Below, one piece after another: positions 23,310 to 35,178 of a stretch of 64,000 nucleotides of DNA. The translations under genes and the position numbers were made by a program. Within the stretch, counting starts at the first letter, position 1, and every line of letters begins with the position of its first letter. The stretch is from contig NC_084804.1 in the NCBI RefSeq assembly GCF_963583255.1, positions 27,345,061-27,409,060 on the forward strand, in the 5' to 3' direction. This stretch comes from Pyrus communis. Lineage: Eukaryota > Streptophyta > Magnoliopsida > Rosales > Rosaceae. The notes under the pieces are model-generated. The model was given only the letters and a program-made list of their open reading frames with translations. It was not told where the DNA came from and did not search any database.

Positions 23310-26300
23310 ATGGAGGCTCTAAACCCCACCACAGCCCCCAAATCATGTCTACCCAGAACCCATTTTCTCAAGGCCCCTCTCCTCCACTGCCCCTTCAAGC
23401 CCATCACACTCTCTTTTCACAATTTTCAAATTCACAGACGTTCCTTCCGGCGGCCACCTCTCTCCCTCTCAGTCACCACCACTTGTGGGCTGAAGACCCC
23501 TCAAGACAGGAAGAAGAGCAAGAAGAAAGGAAATAACATAACCAAGCAGATTATACTCTCCGAAAGAGTGCCACCAACTCTGGTGGAGAAGAGTGGCGAC
23601 GCCGACGGAGGCGAGGAAGCTCCGGTGAAGTCAGGGAGTGGGAGTGGGAGTGGGGTGATGGGTCTGATGAAAATGTTGTCGATAAGGGTTCTGTCGGTTC
23701 TGTCTTATCTGCCTTTGGCTATTGGAGAAATGTTTGCCATTGCTGGTCTTATGGCTCTGGGTATGTTGAGTTTTTGGGTTTTGTTATCTTTGAGTAAGCA
23801 GCTTAATGACTTTTGCTTTTGGCTTTTTTCAGTTTGTTGTTTGCTAAATTGGGTTACTTGCTGGTGTGCTTGTTAGTAGTTGCTTTAAATTTGGGTTTTT
23901 TTTTAATTTTCAATCCACGTAGCTTGTTTCCCTGGCTTATAACTGTGGGGTGGAAATAAAATTTGATTTATTTGTTTTGGATAATTTTTTTGTTTTTTCA
24001 TGAAAAATTAGAGTTTATAAGCAATGCTCTTTTCGGAATGCTCATAATTGTAAGCAATGCCTTGTTTTGTCTTATGAGGTATTGTAAAGAGAGATGTTTT
24101 TATCTTCATGTGGAATTTTAAGTAGGCCTTGTGTCAATGCAATACTTCTGCAGGAACTTTCATTGATCAAGGTGAGGCCCCTGATTTCTATTTCGATAAA
24201 TACCCTGAAAGTAATCCCGTGTTGGGAATTTTCACTTGGAGATGGGTTCTCACCCTTGGGTTTGATCACATGTTCACATCGCCCATTTTCCTTGCACTTT
24301 TGACTCTCCTTGGTGCGTCACTAATGGCCTGCACTTACACTGCACAAATACCCCTTGTCAAGGTTGCAAGAAGGTTTGCTTTCATTTTTCGTTTTACTTT
24401 ATGATCCCTAACTGGAAATGAGTTGCGCACTGCCCTATTAACCGTGGATTTAATGGTAATAACAGATGGAACTTCATGCAATCTTCTGAGGCCATCCACA
24501 AGCAGGAATTTTCAGACTCTTTGCCGAGAGCATCAGTTGAAGATTTCGGTGTTGTTCTTATGGGAGCTGGATATGAGGTTATATATTTTTATATTCTTCT
24601 TTCTTTGTTTACTCTTTTTAGGAAACTTTTATTTTTTGTTAATTCCTCCCCCTGAATTATTTTTATCTCCTTATATTTATAGCTACGTGTTCAATATGGG
24701 TCGCTTCATCCTTTCAGGTATTCTTGAAGGGGCCTTCTTTATATGCTTTCAAGGGGCTGGCTGGTCGGTTTGCCCCTATTGGAGTACATCTAGCAATGCT
24801 GCTAATAATGGTAGGTGGAACTCTTAGTGCAAGCGGGAGCTTCAAAGGAACAGTTACGGTTCCACAGGGTTTGAATTTTGTTATAGGAGATGTGATGCAC
24901 CCTATCGGGTTTCTCTCTACTCCAACTGAGCTTTTAATACATAGGTTCATGTCAACAAATTCTACATGAACTACTACGACAGTGGTGAGGTGAATGTGTA
25001 TGTGCTCTATTTTGTTTGCTTTATGCTACCTTATCTCGCATGTTCTAAATGATAACGTTTATAATGACGTAATCATCTCACAAATTTTGCTTGCTCAGTA
25101 CTGCTAAATGCATAGGTGGTTTACCTTTTCGTCCCCTTGTTTGTGTCCCAGGTATCACAATTTTACACTGATCTTTCACTATTGGACCTTGATGGTAAGG
25201 AGGTGCTAAGGAAAACAATCAGTGTAAATAACCCTTTAAGGTATGGAGGGATCACGATTTACCAGACAGATTGGAGTATTTCGGCGCTACAAGTTCTCAA
25301 GGATAATGAAGGACCCTTTAATTTGGCGATGGCACCTCTTAAGATCAATGGAGACAAGAAGCTTTATGGGTCCTTCTTACCCATTGGAGATGTGAATGCT
25401 CCTAATGTTAAGGGAATGTATGTGATTCTCCTACAGCTATATCTTTTCTTGTACCATTTGAATATGGAAGCTAAATTCCCAATTGGTTCTTGTTGGTGTT
25501 TCGAACAATTACAGAAGGCTCAATTGGGATGGAGAACCTTTAAAGCTTAGACGTTGCTTTATTTCCCCTGCCCCTTCATCCTTAAAAAAGGAGGGGCAGT
25601 GACCACATCTTTATCGACAGATAATTGTTTCCGGTTGTTGCTTACCTACATTCTTTTATCTAATTTCAGATCAATGCTTGCTCGTGATCTACAATCGATT
25701 GTCCTGTACGATCAAGAAGGAAAATTTGCTGGAATCCGACGACCAAGTTCCAAGCTTCCAATTGAAATTGATGGCAACAAAATTGTTATTGTAGATGCAA
25801 TTGGGAGTAGCGGTCTTGACTTGAAGGTGATGCCTAAACATTTTCTTCAAAATTGGTGTACAATTTTCTTCAACTGCATCCATTCTGCCTTGAAACTAAA
25901 TCGTGTTCTTATCAGACTGACCCAGGAGTGCCGGTTGTATATGCTGGATTTGGTGCTCTAATGCTCACTACTTGCATCAGTTTTCTTTCTCATTCGCAGG
26001 TAGAATTCAATTATACGTCTTACCAGTCAGTGTTTTGTGTTTATAAACCAGAAATCATGTACCCCAATTTTGATGAAGGTTAAAAATGGTTTATATTTGT
26101 CTTCATCAAGTAGGCTTACATGTAATCTGGTGTCATCAATTGGCACTGCCTCTATTATAATCCAACTTTATAGTAGGATCACATAAAGTTTCTAATGCAT
26201 AAGTATTTGTAGTTTGGGATGGTATCATATATGGGTGCCTATATCTTACATTGATATTTCTTTCTTTGGTTTTGTTGTACGTAATTGTTACGATTGTTGA

Positions 26301-26521
26301 AACTGTTCCCCCAAATTATTAATATATGCTTATGTTCCTTGTTTTCTCCTCTGCTCAAACTAAAGATTTGGGCCTTACAAAATGGAACAGCAGTGATCGT
26401 AGGAGTAAAAACTAACCGAGCAAAGGGAGAGTTTCCAGAGGAGATGAACCGCTTGCTTGATTGTGTTCCAGAATTAGTTAACTCGCCTCTTTCCAGGCAA
26501 TCAGATAGCATTGTTGGCTAG
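23310..26521 (+). pseudogene. CCS1: CCS1-type cytochrome c biogenesis protein, chloroplastic; exon 4 frameshift and stop
   Basis: CCS1 (ResB family) works with CcsA at the thylakoid in system II maturation of c-type cytochromes. Eight exons are readable: 23310-23760, 24154-24373, 24466-24577, 24718-24989, 25152-25417, 25670-25826, 25916-25999 and 26366-26521, all with GT-AG introns. A Ser/Pro-rich plastid transit region comes first. Hydrophobic segments follow (MFAIAGLMALG, FLALLTLLGASLMACTYTAQ, IGVHLAMLLIMVGGTLSASG, YAGFGALMLTTCISFL), with conserved blocks GRFAPIGVHLAMLL, RYGGITIYQTDWS and SHSQIWALQNGTA. In exon 4, after FLSTPTE, one base is missing near 24931 and the recovered frame then meets TAG near 24952. 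Exon lengths sum to 1718, one short of a multiple of three, consistent with the deletion. All other exons look intact, so the lesion is recent or a sequence error. The start is the ATG at 23310; no ATG lies upstream in frame. Confidence 0.9.
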
Positions 26522-26965
26522 TCTTTGAGGCATCTAAGATGGAATAGCTGTTCTTCTGAGCACCGAAATTAAATCCAGATATCGCTCCAGTTTAAAATGA
26601 TTGCACAGAACTTCAAACAAAAAGAGAGAGAATTCATTACAAATTTATGAAGCAGAATTCAACACGTTGGCAGAGCAGTTGAATTTGTTTTTATATGTAT
26701 ACGTACCAGCATCATACCATTGACAGTATGGTTTCCAGTGCAAGTGCAAAGTCGATGCTCTTCAATTGTATGTATTTATTTATATATGTCCAATTTTTTT
26801 CTCCAACAACTATCAAACTTACCATGCACATTGCAACAGTTGAGCCGCATTCGATTCGGACAAGGGTACCATTCTTTACATTGACTTGGCTTTGCATTCT
26901 TTCAGTTTGTTTGTGCAAATGTGTTGATACTTGTTTCTTTTGCTTAGATCCTTACATTTCAGCTT
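26522..26965. other. Region between CCS1 and the F-box fragments
   Basis: It probably holds the CCS1 3' UTR. No ORF or repeat is supported. Confidence 0.4.
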
Positions 26966-27680
26966 TATTGAGAAGATTCAAAACATATTTGGTTTTTTAC
27001 ACTGAAGGGTGAGGGATTTGTGCTAATTCACGCAGAGCCTGAACCCGAAGATGATCTCATTTTTACAGTTAATATCTTTGCACCGAAACTAAAAAGACTA
27101 GAACCTGAAGAGTCTCTATTGATGTTGATGCTCCAAATCTTAAAAAGCTCAGTTACGATGGCAACATGTTGGTATTTTACTCGTCAAAGGATGCGAAAAC
27201 CCTAAGGAACGCCAGAATTAACTTCGCGCGGACCATGCAGGACGAACCTTTGAATTTGCCCATCATGATGTTCCTCTTGTACACAGGCTTTTTACTGTAA
27301 TTGTCCACGTTGAGTATCTACCACTTTCAGGTCCTATTTTCCGGGTAAGTATATGCTTCTAACTGGTTTTCTTGGAGGCTCGATCATAGCCTTTTTATGT
27401 CCTGGAAATATCGAGTTTTGATAGTCATTCATTCGTCTCTACTTTTATTTCTCGTGAAGGATCCCAACTCGATGCATCAGTACATCAATATCTTGTGCAT
27501 ATGTTCAATAAATCCCTAGCACTCCCATGTATTGGTTGATCCATTTGGCAACACAACGAGGATGACGTAGAACATGAATGGATTTCACCAGAGTCTCTGC
27601 CTATTTGTTTGTTGTCAAGCCTCAAGACTGTTTGCACGAGTGGATTCCGGAGGCAGCCAGATGAGATGAAAGGGGTAGAG
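26966..27680 (+). pseudogene. F-box/FBD protein fragment, copy 1, cut by Copia LTR
   Basis: Translations in alternating frames give VDAPNLKKLSYDGN (LRR-like segment of plant F-box/LRR/FBD proteins) and, at the end, the start of an FBD domain (EWISPESLPICLLSSLKTVC and SGFRRQPDEMKGVE). No F-box or start is present and stops are frequent. The fragment ends at GTAGAG, where a TGATAGACC LTR begins. It matches 29089-29803 with a constant offset of 2123 bp, no indels and roughly ten mismatches. Confidence 0.85.
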
Positions 27681-29088
27681 TGATAGACCACGTCAGTCTG
27701 TGACTCTCACTTCCGAGACTTCAGGGAGTTGTGATCGCTCTAAACTCTTATCCATGAAGAGTTAGCTTAGGTTACAACTCTTTCAAATGTTTGTTGGTTC
27801 TCGGATATATATCTTTCCTCCAGTTTGTTGTAATCTTTAAATTTTGAAAAGCCTTGTAAATAGGGATTGCTTTCCCTGATGTAATCTAAAATGCAATATA
27901 AATACATGCAGCCTCTCGTTAAGGGGATATGCAATTAACGTGATCTCTTGAGCATTCTTAAGATTTACATGGTATACGAGCCTTAGCAAGTCCAACGACA
28001 CAGATCCAATTTTTTTTTCCCAATGGCTGATAGTTCCAACGGTGCTGCAACCCCAAACATCTCCATTCCCAACCCAGCATTACCTGCTATGAACTCCTTC
28101 TCGTCTATGACTACAATTGTCAATATCAAACTGGATCGAACCAACTATCCTCTATGGTTGGCTCAGATTCTCCCTATTCTCAAGAGTCGTGACTTGATGG
28201 GTTATGTAGATGGGTCCATTGCATGTCCTCCCAAACAGCTTCCTGGTGCCGCTGAAATCAATCCTGCATACACAACCTGGGTCCATCATGATCAAATGAT
28301 ATTGAGTTGGATAAATGGCTCCCTCACGCCATCTGTGCTATCGGTTGTGGCAAGCAAGAGATGCTCTCGTGATACCTGGGAGGCTCTCGAGCAAAGGTAT
28401 GCTTCCTCGTCCCAAAATCGTATCTTGTTTCTTCGGAATGAACTGATGCAAACCAAAAAAGGAGATATGTCTATTGCTGACTATCTTGATCGAATGAACT
28501 CGATTTCTGACAACCTTGCCCTAGCTGGGCAACCAGTGAATGATGATGAGCTTGTCCAGATTATCCTGAACAATCTGGGTCCTGCCTATGAAATGACTGT
28601 GAGTGCTGCACAGGCACGTGACACCCCAATCACGTACCCTACACTTGAGGCTCTCTTACTGACAATGGAGAGGAGGATGGCTGAGCAAATTGCTCCTACT
28701 GTGGAGGTTGCTCCTGTGAATGCATTTGTGACTACCAGAGGTCGTGGTGGACGACTTCGAGGTAATGGACGTGGTGTGTCTCCGTCTGCACGTGGTGGTG
28801 GTGCTGCCAACCAGCGAGGTTTCTTTCCTCGCAGTAATAATCAACGGCTAAACTCGGCTTGCAATGGTGAGAAGTTCACGGCTACAGGTGAAAGACTTAC
28901 TTGTCAAATATGTGGAAAACAAGGGCATCCTGCCCTAGATTGTTATCAAAGAATGAATGTAGCATATGAAGGGCGCATTCCAGCCAAGAGACTTACTGCT
29001 ATGGCAACATCATCGGTCACCATCAACAAGCAATCTAATGGACAGTGGTTGCTTGACACGGGTGCTAATGCACATGTCACTCCAGATC
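27681..29088 (+). mobile_element. Truncated Ty1/Copia element: 5' LTR, PBS, gag and start of protease
   Basis: The LTR at 27681-27969 starts TGATAGACC and ends ATTTACA (289 bp). A TATAAATA-like box lies near 27897. The PBS TGGTATACGAGCC (27970-27982) is a slightly altered initiator-Met site. Gag follows. The element stops abruptly at 29088 just after the protease active-site motif. Integrase, RT, RNase H and the 3' LTR are absent, and F-box/FBD DNA resumes directly. Confidence 0.9.
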
Positions 29089-29135
29089 TATTGAGAAGAT
29101 TCAAAACATATTTGGTTTTTTACACTGAAGGGTGA
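28023..29135 (+). CDS. Copia gag-protease fragment fused to F-box-derived tail (370 codons)
   Basis: This is an uninterrupted frame. Residues about 30-230 form a Copia gag of the UBN2/retrotran_gag type (YPLWLAQILPILKSRDLMGY, DYLDRMNSISDNLA). A Gly/Arg-rich stretch follows. A CCHC zinc knuckle (CQICGKQGHPALDC) lies around residues 299-312, then the protease start QWLLDTGANAHVTPD with the catalytic DTG. The last 15 or so residues (LLRRFKTYLVFYTEG) come from the F-box/FBD segment that begins at 29089, so the frame crosses the junction. It is capsid-like without a polymerase. Expression is unknown; the LTR promoter upstream is present. Confidence 0.85.
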   Translation: MADSSNGAATPNISIPNPALPAMNSFSSMTTIVNIKLDRTNYPLWLAQILPILKSRDLMGYVDGSIACPPKQLPGAAEINPAYTTWVHHDQMILSWINGSLTPSVLSVVASKRCSRDTWEALEQRYASSSQNRILFLRNELMQTKKGDMSIADYLDRMNSISDNLALAGQPVNDDELVQIILNNLGPAYEMTVSAAQARDTPITYPTLEALLLTMERRMAEQIAPTVEVAPVNAFVTTRGRGGRLRGNGRGVSPSARGGGAANQRGFFPRSNNQRLNSACNGEKFTATGERLTCQICGKQGHPALDCYQRMNVAYEGRIPAKRLTAMATSSVTINKQSNGQWLLDTGANAHVTPDLLRRFKTYLVFYTEG

Positions 29136-29917
29136 GGGATTTGTGCTAATTCACGCAGAGCCTGAACCTGAAGATGATCTCATTTTTACAGTTAATATCT
29201 TTGCACCGAAACTAAAAAGACTAGAACCTGAAGAGTCTCTATTGATGTTGATGCTCCAAATCTTAAAAAGCTCAGCTACGACGGCAACATGTAGGTATTT
29301 TACTCGTCAAAGGATGCGAAAACCCTAAGGAACGCCAGAATTAACTTCGCGCGGACCATGCAGGACGAACCTTTGAATTTGCCCATCATGATGTTCCTCT
29401 TGTACACAGGCTTTTTACTGTAATTGTCCACGTTGAGTATCTACCACTTTCAGGTCCTATTTTCGGGGTAAGTATATGCTTCTAACTGGTTTTCTTGGAG
29501 GCTCGATCATAGCCTTTTTATGTCCTGGAAATATCGAGTTTTGATAGTCATTCATTCGTCTCTACTTTTATTTCTCGTGAAGGATCCCAACTCGGTACAT
29601 CAGTACATCAATATCTTGTGCATATGTTCAATAAATCCTTAGCACTCCCATGTATTGGTCGATCCATTTGGCAACACAACGAGGATGACGTAGAACATGA
29701 ATGGATTTCACCAGAGTCTCTGCCTATTTGTTTGTTGTCAAGCCTCAAGACTGTTTGCACGAGTGGATTCCGGCAGCAGCCAGATGAGATGAAAGGGGTA
29801 GAGTACCTGTTGAAGCACAGTGAGGTTCTGAATATCACGGTACTTTACACCCCAAGTAACTATTTAGATGAAGAGATGAACTTGTGGAAGGACATTTTTC
29901 TTCCATCCTGGGTTTAA
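29089..29917 (+). pseudogene. F-box/FBD protein fragment, copy 2, reaching the FBD C-terminus
   Basis: It repeats copy 1 and then continues 114 bp further. The 99-codon frame at 29618-29917 holds most of an FBD domain: EWISPESLPICLLSSLKTVC, GFRQQPDEMKGVEYLLKHSE and a C-terminal WKDIFLPSWV. Upstream the LRR-like part has stops (the Trp/Leu codon after DGNM is TAG). No F-box is present, so it is a 3' gene fragment. The parent gene is not in the window. Confidence 0.85.
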
Positions 29918-30407
29918 ACAATCTCTCTTCCTCCGTAGTTTAAATGAATTTAAAGTAGATTATTTTATCACCTATTAAAAGTATAAATGAAACAGAGATG
30001 GCCATGCGAGACGGGATTTATTATTGCTTGATTTTTACTCCAAGGTTCATTTTTGCTTGGTTTTTACTTACAAGGCTTCCCTTTCCAAGGTTGTGAATGG
30101 TCCTTTCTTTGGCGAAATGTGAACGTGTTTAAAGCACCTGTGCTTTCGATTGTCTTTCTGTTTTAGGTTTTCTATAGCGGCCGATTGATAATCATTTCAG
30201 TTTTAGTTCCTTGTGAAAACGATATCTAATATGCAAAACTTCGGTTGCATTGAGAATGTTATTGAGGAACTTGTATATGAGTTTACACTTCTAGGGTACA
30301 AGGAGCCTTACAAAATAAGATACAGTAAGACTTACCGCTCGATTAGACAACGATCAAGCTGCGTGCATAACCGGGTACGGTGTACCAATGATGATGCCCA
30401 ACTTGGA
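29918..30407. other. Intergenic region, probably includes the HDR 3' UTR
   Basis: No ORF of substance. HDR is read from the other strand and ends at 30408, so the right part likely holds its 3' UTR and polyadenylation region. Confidence 0.45.
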
Positions 30408-33157
30408 TTACGCTAGTTGCAGGACGTCTTCACGCTTGAGGTCGAACACCCTGATAAGAGTGTCTTCAACAACCTGGAAGAAACCCAAATGGATTTGATC
30501 AATTATTAAGCTAACAAGCAAAAATTTCGGCAGATAATGTGAATTCAAACAAAAGCGGTTCAGTGGTTCAAATAATATTCACATGGATGAGAGTTACCTT
30601 ATCGGGAGTAGATGCCCCAGATGTCACTCCAATAGTGACAGGACCTTCCGGCAGCCAGTTTTCTTTCTCGACCAACTCGCCATGCTACCAAAGAAACACA
30701 ACAGACAGTTATGATACGTACCTAAAAGACAACAAATAACTGTACATGAAATTTTGTTTCTGTTACTGTTTTCCGAAAGAACGACATAAATTTGTAAACC
30801 ATAACAAACTAAATTGCAGTTCTATGGCTTCAGAGACTCACATTGAGCTTATAAGCTATTCTGTTTCCAGGGCCTATTCTCTTCTCACTATCAATCCAAT
30901 ACGAGGGAATTCCACGTTCTTCTGCAATCTCTTGTAGGTGAGAGGTGTTACTTGAGTTCCACCCGCCAATGACTAACAAAAGATCTAGCTTTTCCTCAAC
31001 GAGCTTGTACATTGCATCTTGTCGCTCCTGTAAAAGGAGCATATACATCATCGTGTACATTCTCCAAATTTTAAATTTTCTTAAAATGTATACAAAACTA
31101 TAAACTAGCTTCACAAGGGTATGCAAGTTGCTGCTGCAGTGGGGCATTAGAATAATAAATACAATCTTACCAGAAGATAAAACACAAAGCATGGTTACAA
31201 ATTGTTCCATGGCACACCAACTACAAAGAAATCTAAACCAAACCCCAAAAACCATGAACTAGAGAAAGAACTTGCCTGAGTTGCATCACATATTGTGTTG
31301 AAGCTCACAAAGTGGTCATTTATATTTTCCACTCCATGCTTACTCATCATGGTCTTCTCTACTAATTTTCCTGTTAGATTGCAGATGCAATCAATAATTT
31401 ACTCAAATAATCTGTTCGCCGCAGATGGACCAACATAACATAACTTCAAGGACTAACCAATCTCTTCAGTTTCCCCCTTAAGCATTGTTGTCTGATTTGC
31501 AATCCCAACTTTTACCAGGTCTCTGTCTGGATCAAACCCCGGAGAGAGTGCCTTTTTAAATTTCTGCATTCAAAGCCAATAAAACACTTCAACACTGCCT
31601 GATAGTATCACACAACCAAATGAATTGATATAAGCAACTTAAAAACAGCACCTCCATAAACGCCTCTTTAGTTGAGCTAGAACCATTAAGTTCCCCGCCA
31701 AGAATATAGTCACACACATACGTTGCCTGAAATAAATTTGACATTAATAACTAATTAGCTTGACAAACAGAACAACTGAAGCTAAAGAGTAAAAACTTTT
31801 AACTTCGGCAGCAGTTCTACGAGAAAGTACAAACCATTGTATACCTCATCCATGTTTTTCACTATAACATACTTCCCGGCAAAAGAAGCAGTGGCCACAG
31901 TCTCCTCATGAGAATATTTCCCATGAATGATCGAAGTGTAATCTCCTTTCTTGTGCTTCTCCACAGTATTCCAAACCTTCACACGAAAACACCAACATAA
32001 CATATCAGAATCAATTTAAATTTTCGCCAAAAATATTAAACGGACTAAAAATAAAATTGCCAACCTTGGAAACCCAGGGGCAAGTAGTGTCAACAATTTG
32101 AACATCTCTGTTACTCAAGTCGAGCATCTCATCCACTCCGGCTCCGAAAGCAGGCAAAATGACCACATCGTCCTTGTTCACCACCTCAAACTGCTTCTGA
32201 CCTTCCTCTATCGGAATGTTCTCCACCTTCATCTCCTCCAACCTCTGCTCATTTCATCTCAACACAATCAATTAGATAATTAACTAATATTTTTTTTTTT
32301 TTTTATCACAGACGATATTAATACTCAAAGCTACACTAATGGAGCGTTTTAACCTCGGACAATCCACAACTAGCCACAATCCACCATTAGATGATTAATT
32401 AACTTTTTTTTTTTTTTAAAAAGGGGGCAACCAATGGCAAGCCACAATTATCTACTCCTGGCCTGGAGAGGCTATGCAGAATTTCACCTGGCCATGGCCA
32501 CAGTCAAGCAGACTCATCAGCTCGGGGCATCAGGACCTCCCACATTTTTTTGTTAATACAAACAGTAAACCAAATACAACTGCAAAAATTAATTAAGCAC
32601 CTTATTGACCGTTGGATTGTGGATGATTTCGTTGGTGATCCAAATCTTATCATCGGGAAACTGCTTTCTGGCCTCGTAAGCAATCTGCACGGCTCTCTCA
32701 ACGCCCCAACAGAATCCGTACGCCTCCGCGAGCTTCACCGTCACGTTTCCCCAGGTGTACTCGAACCCGTTCTCCTTCAACGTCTTGATAATATCGCCTT
32801 AAAACATCAAAACTCAACAATTAAACTTAATTAATCGACTAATTAACTGTTTAATTACTGATTCTGAGGTGTAGCTGCCCCGATTACAGCTTTCTCACTT
32901 GTGTACTCGCGGTTCATGAGCTCCAATGTCACCTCCTTGTGGCCGAAGCCTCTGCGGTTGTAGTTCTTGCTTCGAGTGAGGTTCTTGCGGAAGACCTTGG
33001 CGTCGAAGTCGGACTCGACGGCGGAGGAAGAGGAGTCGCCGGAGCATCGGACGGTGAAAGGTTTCCGGCAACTGAGAGATACCCTCCCGGCGAGGCTCTC
33101 TGAGAGGAAGAGATCGTTACGCGGTAGAATTCGGCCGAAGTGGAGAGTGATCGCCAT
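30408..33157 (-). CDS. HDR: 4-hydroxy-3-methylbut-2-enyl diphosphate reductase, chloroplastic (complete, 10 exons)
   Basis: HDR (IspH/LytB) uses a [4Fe-4S] cluster to reduce HMBPP to IPP and DMAPP, the last MEP-pathway step in plastids. Minus-strand exons are 33157-32899, 32797-32601, 32244-32065, 31976-31845, 31726-31652, 31563-31458, 31370-31276, 31027-30842, 30684-30598 and 30473-30408. They total 1383 nt, 460 residues, the usual plant length. A transit peptide ([20 protein letters not shown]...) precedes the catalytic core. The three cluster cysteines are present at about residues 116 ([10 protein letters not shown]), 207 (DTTCPWVSK) and 344 ([10 protein letters not shown]). The substrate-site HEET, NQTTM and SGAST motifs are also intact, and the protein ends REDVLQLA. 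Intron 7 has a GC donor (CAG|GCAAGT); the others are GT-AG. A GA-rich 5' leader lies just upstream. Confidence 0.97.
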
Positions 33158-33779
33158 GGCTGAGAGAAAGGGATAGAGAGAGGGAGAGGCGCGTGGAGAG
33201 AGACTGGAGTTGGTTGGCACTTGGCAGTGGCGGTGTTCCTTTTATCTTGTGGGCAACATTGTGCCCGTGCCCCATGAATATTACGTGTTTTTTTATATTT
33301 ATTATATATATATATTTTTTGTGGGTTGTCGTTTTACGTGAAGAATCGGGACTTAGGGGTCGTCGTTTTGATACCTGGACGGCGGGGACGGATGTGTGAA
33401 ATTACCGAAAAGGTTACCGTAAATGGCAGGTTGCATGAATCATAATAGGGAGATGAACGCGTGGCTTTTGGAATGTTCCAACAAATTTGAAAACACAAAT
33501 AATGGCTCTTACCATTTAAACATATTTGGACAACAAAATAATTTTGTGGATTAAGAAATTTTGTCTAAAATTTGGTGGTCGGAAACAAAAATGGAAAAAT
33601 GTAGAAGTACGTAATTATTTGGAGATTCGTGTTATTTAGTGATATATAGTATTGAGAAATTTCTCAAGTTTTGAACCAATTTGATTTCATTTGATAAAAT
33701 GAAAGCTACAAATTATAATTTATCCAAAAATAAATAAAAGCTAATTTATCCGATAGTTATAATTCATGATTTCATTTGA
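33158..33779. other. HDR upstream region
   Basis: It begins with a GAGA-rich leader (about 33160-33215) likely to be HDR 5' UTR, then AT-rich DNA with a TATATATATA tract near 33304. No other gene is seen. The HDR promoter should lie here. Confidence 0.5.
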
Positions 33780-34266
33780 TTTCGGTGTGGCATTTCATGA
33801 TTCTCGACGGACTTTTGGACGTCAGATACAGTGCTTTTTTGAGGATATTTAGGGGCCCTAAAAAAAATTGGTCACAAATGACAAGTGTGGAGCTTAAAAT
33901 AATTCCAAAAATTCTTGAGGCGATATGTGAATTTTTATTCAAAGAAGACAAGATTGCCCTTAATAAATGGGCAGGCTTCTCAGATGCTTCCATGCACAGC
34001 TCACACCCCTGGAGGTCTTAGCAGTTGAATACGACTGCCCACATCTCACCTGCCCTTGCCAAGGAATTAAAGATAAGAATTAATTACCCAAATCATATCT
34101 TTAATACATTCCCAATTGAAGATTGATTCCAATCAAGTAAGTAATCCTAATTTAAATCAATTAGGGATAATTACTCCATTATCTCAAGATTTAATATCCT
34201 ATTAAATATCTTGGAAATATTTAGAGAATATCTCTCCATTAAACACTATATGGCCGCCCCTAACCC

Positions 34267-34274
34267 TATAAATA
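34267..34274 (+). promoter_or_regulatory. TATA box of the probable Tat-like LTR
   Basis: TATAAATA is followed within 100 bp by a pyrimidine-rich ACTTTACTCTCTCAGAGAACC stretch, resembling the R/U5 part of such LTRs. A C10 run follows at 34381-34390. The assignment is inference from position upstream of the gag relic. Confidence 0.5.
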
Positions 34275-35178
34275 CTTCATATTCTACCAAATTTTGAGAG
34301 GTTTTGCAACCCTAAAAAAGCCATAAACACTTTACTCTCTCAGAGAACCTAACTTAGGCATTGGAGATTCGTTGACCTAACCCCCCCCCCACCTCGTGGG
34401 CGCGTGAGGCTTAGGTCTCTGATCAAAGGTATTGATTGTTTTGCAGGTGCATTTTCGTCAAGACTAAAGACGGTGGAAATTTGCGTCGACAAATTGGTTC
34501 TTTTATTGAAAGCTGATTCAAAACACTTGAAGAAGCCTATGGCATTTGTTTCTTGAATTTTCTATTACGTTGAATTTCTCACACGTCGTATCACTTAATT
34601 TTTCCTAGAAAAGTTTCTTGATCAATCCCTAGAGAAAGGATACAATGGTAGGAATTTCAGCAACTATGACGAACTGAACCTCCTACGTTCAATGATTTGG
34701 ACTAGAGAGTGGAGACGAGGACATAGCCCCACGACGGAGGTCCTCAAGGCTCAACATGACGGCTGGAGGAGCCCCATCGCCACAAAGTCGTGCCACCACC
34801 ATCACCATCGTGACCCACCAGGCCACGACAAGGCCACAAGGCCATTGTACCACTCCCACTGTCACTGCCTTTGCAGCGCTGCACCCAGCCAAACCCTAGG
34901 AATGAGGCCCAAGTCTATTTCCAAGCTCATGGGCAGGAAGCCCAAAATTTGGCAGCTGCCATAGCAGGCCTAGGACAGAAGCCCAGCCCACTGCAGTAGC
35001 AGGCCCAAACCCAAGCCCAAAACGCAGCAACTGCTGCCAGCCAGGCAACTTAACGGGCCCAAGCCCAAGCCACCCAACCAGCAGGCCCTGATGTGGTAAC
35101 CCAACGGCCAAGAGGCCCAAAGGCCATGCAGGTCCAAGGCTAGCAGATGCCGGCCAACACGCCCCGCGACCCGCTCCG

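Noticed and set aside
23345..23536. Alternative ORF inside CCS1 exon 1
   Set aside because: It is out of frame with the conserved CCS1 exons and has no support.
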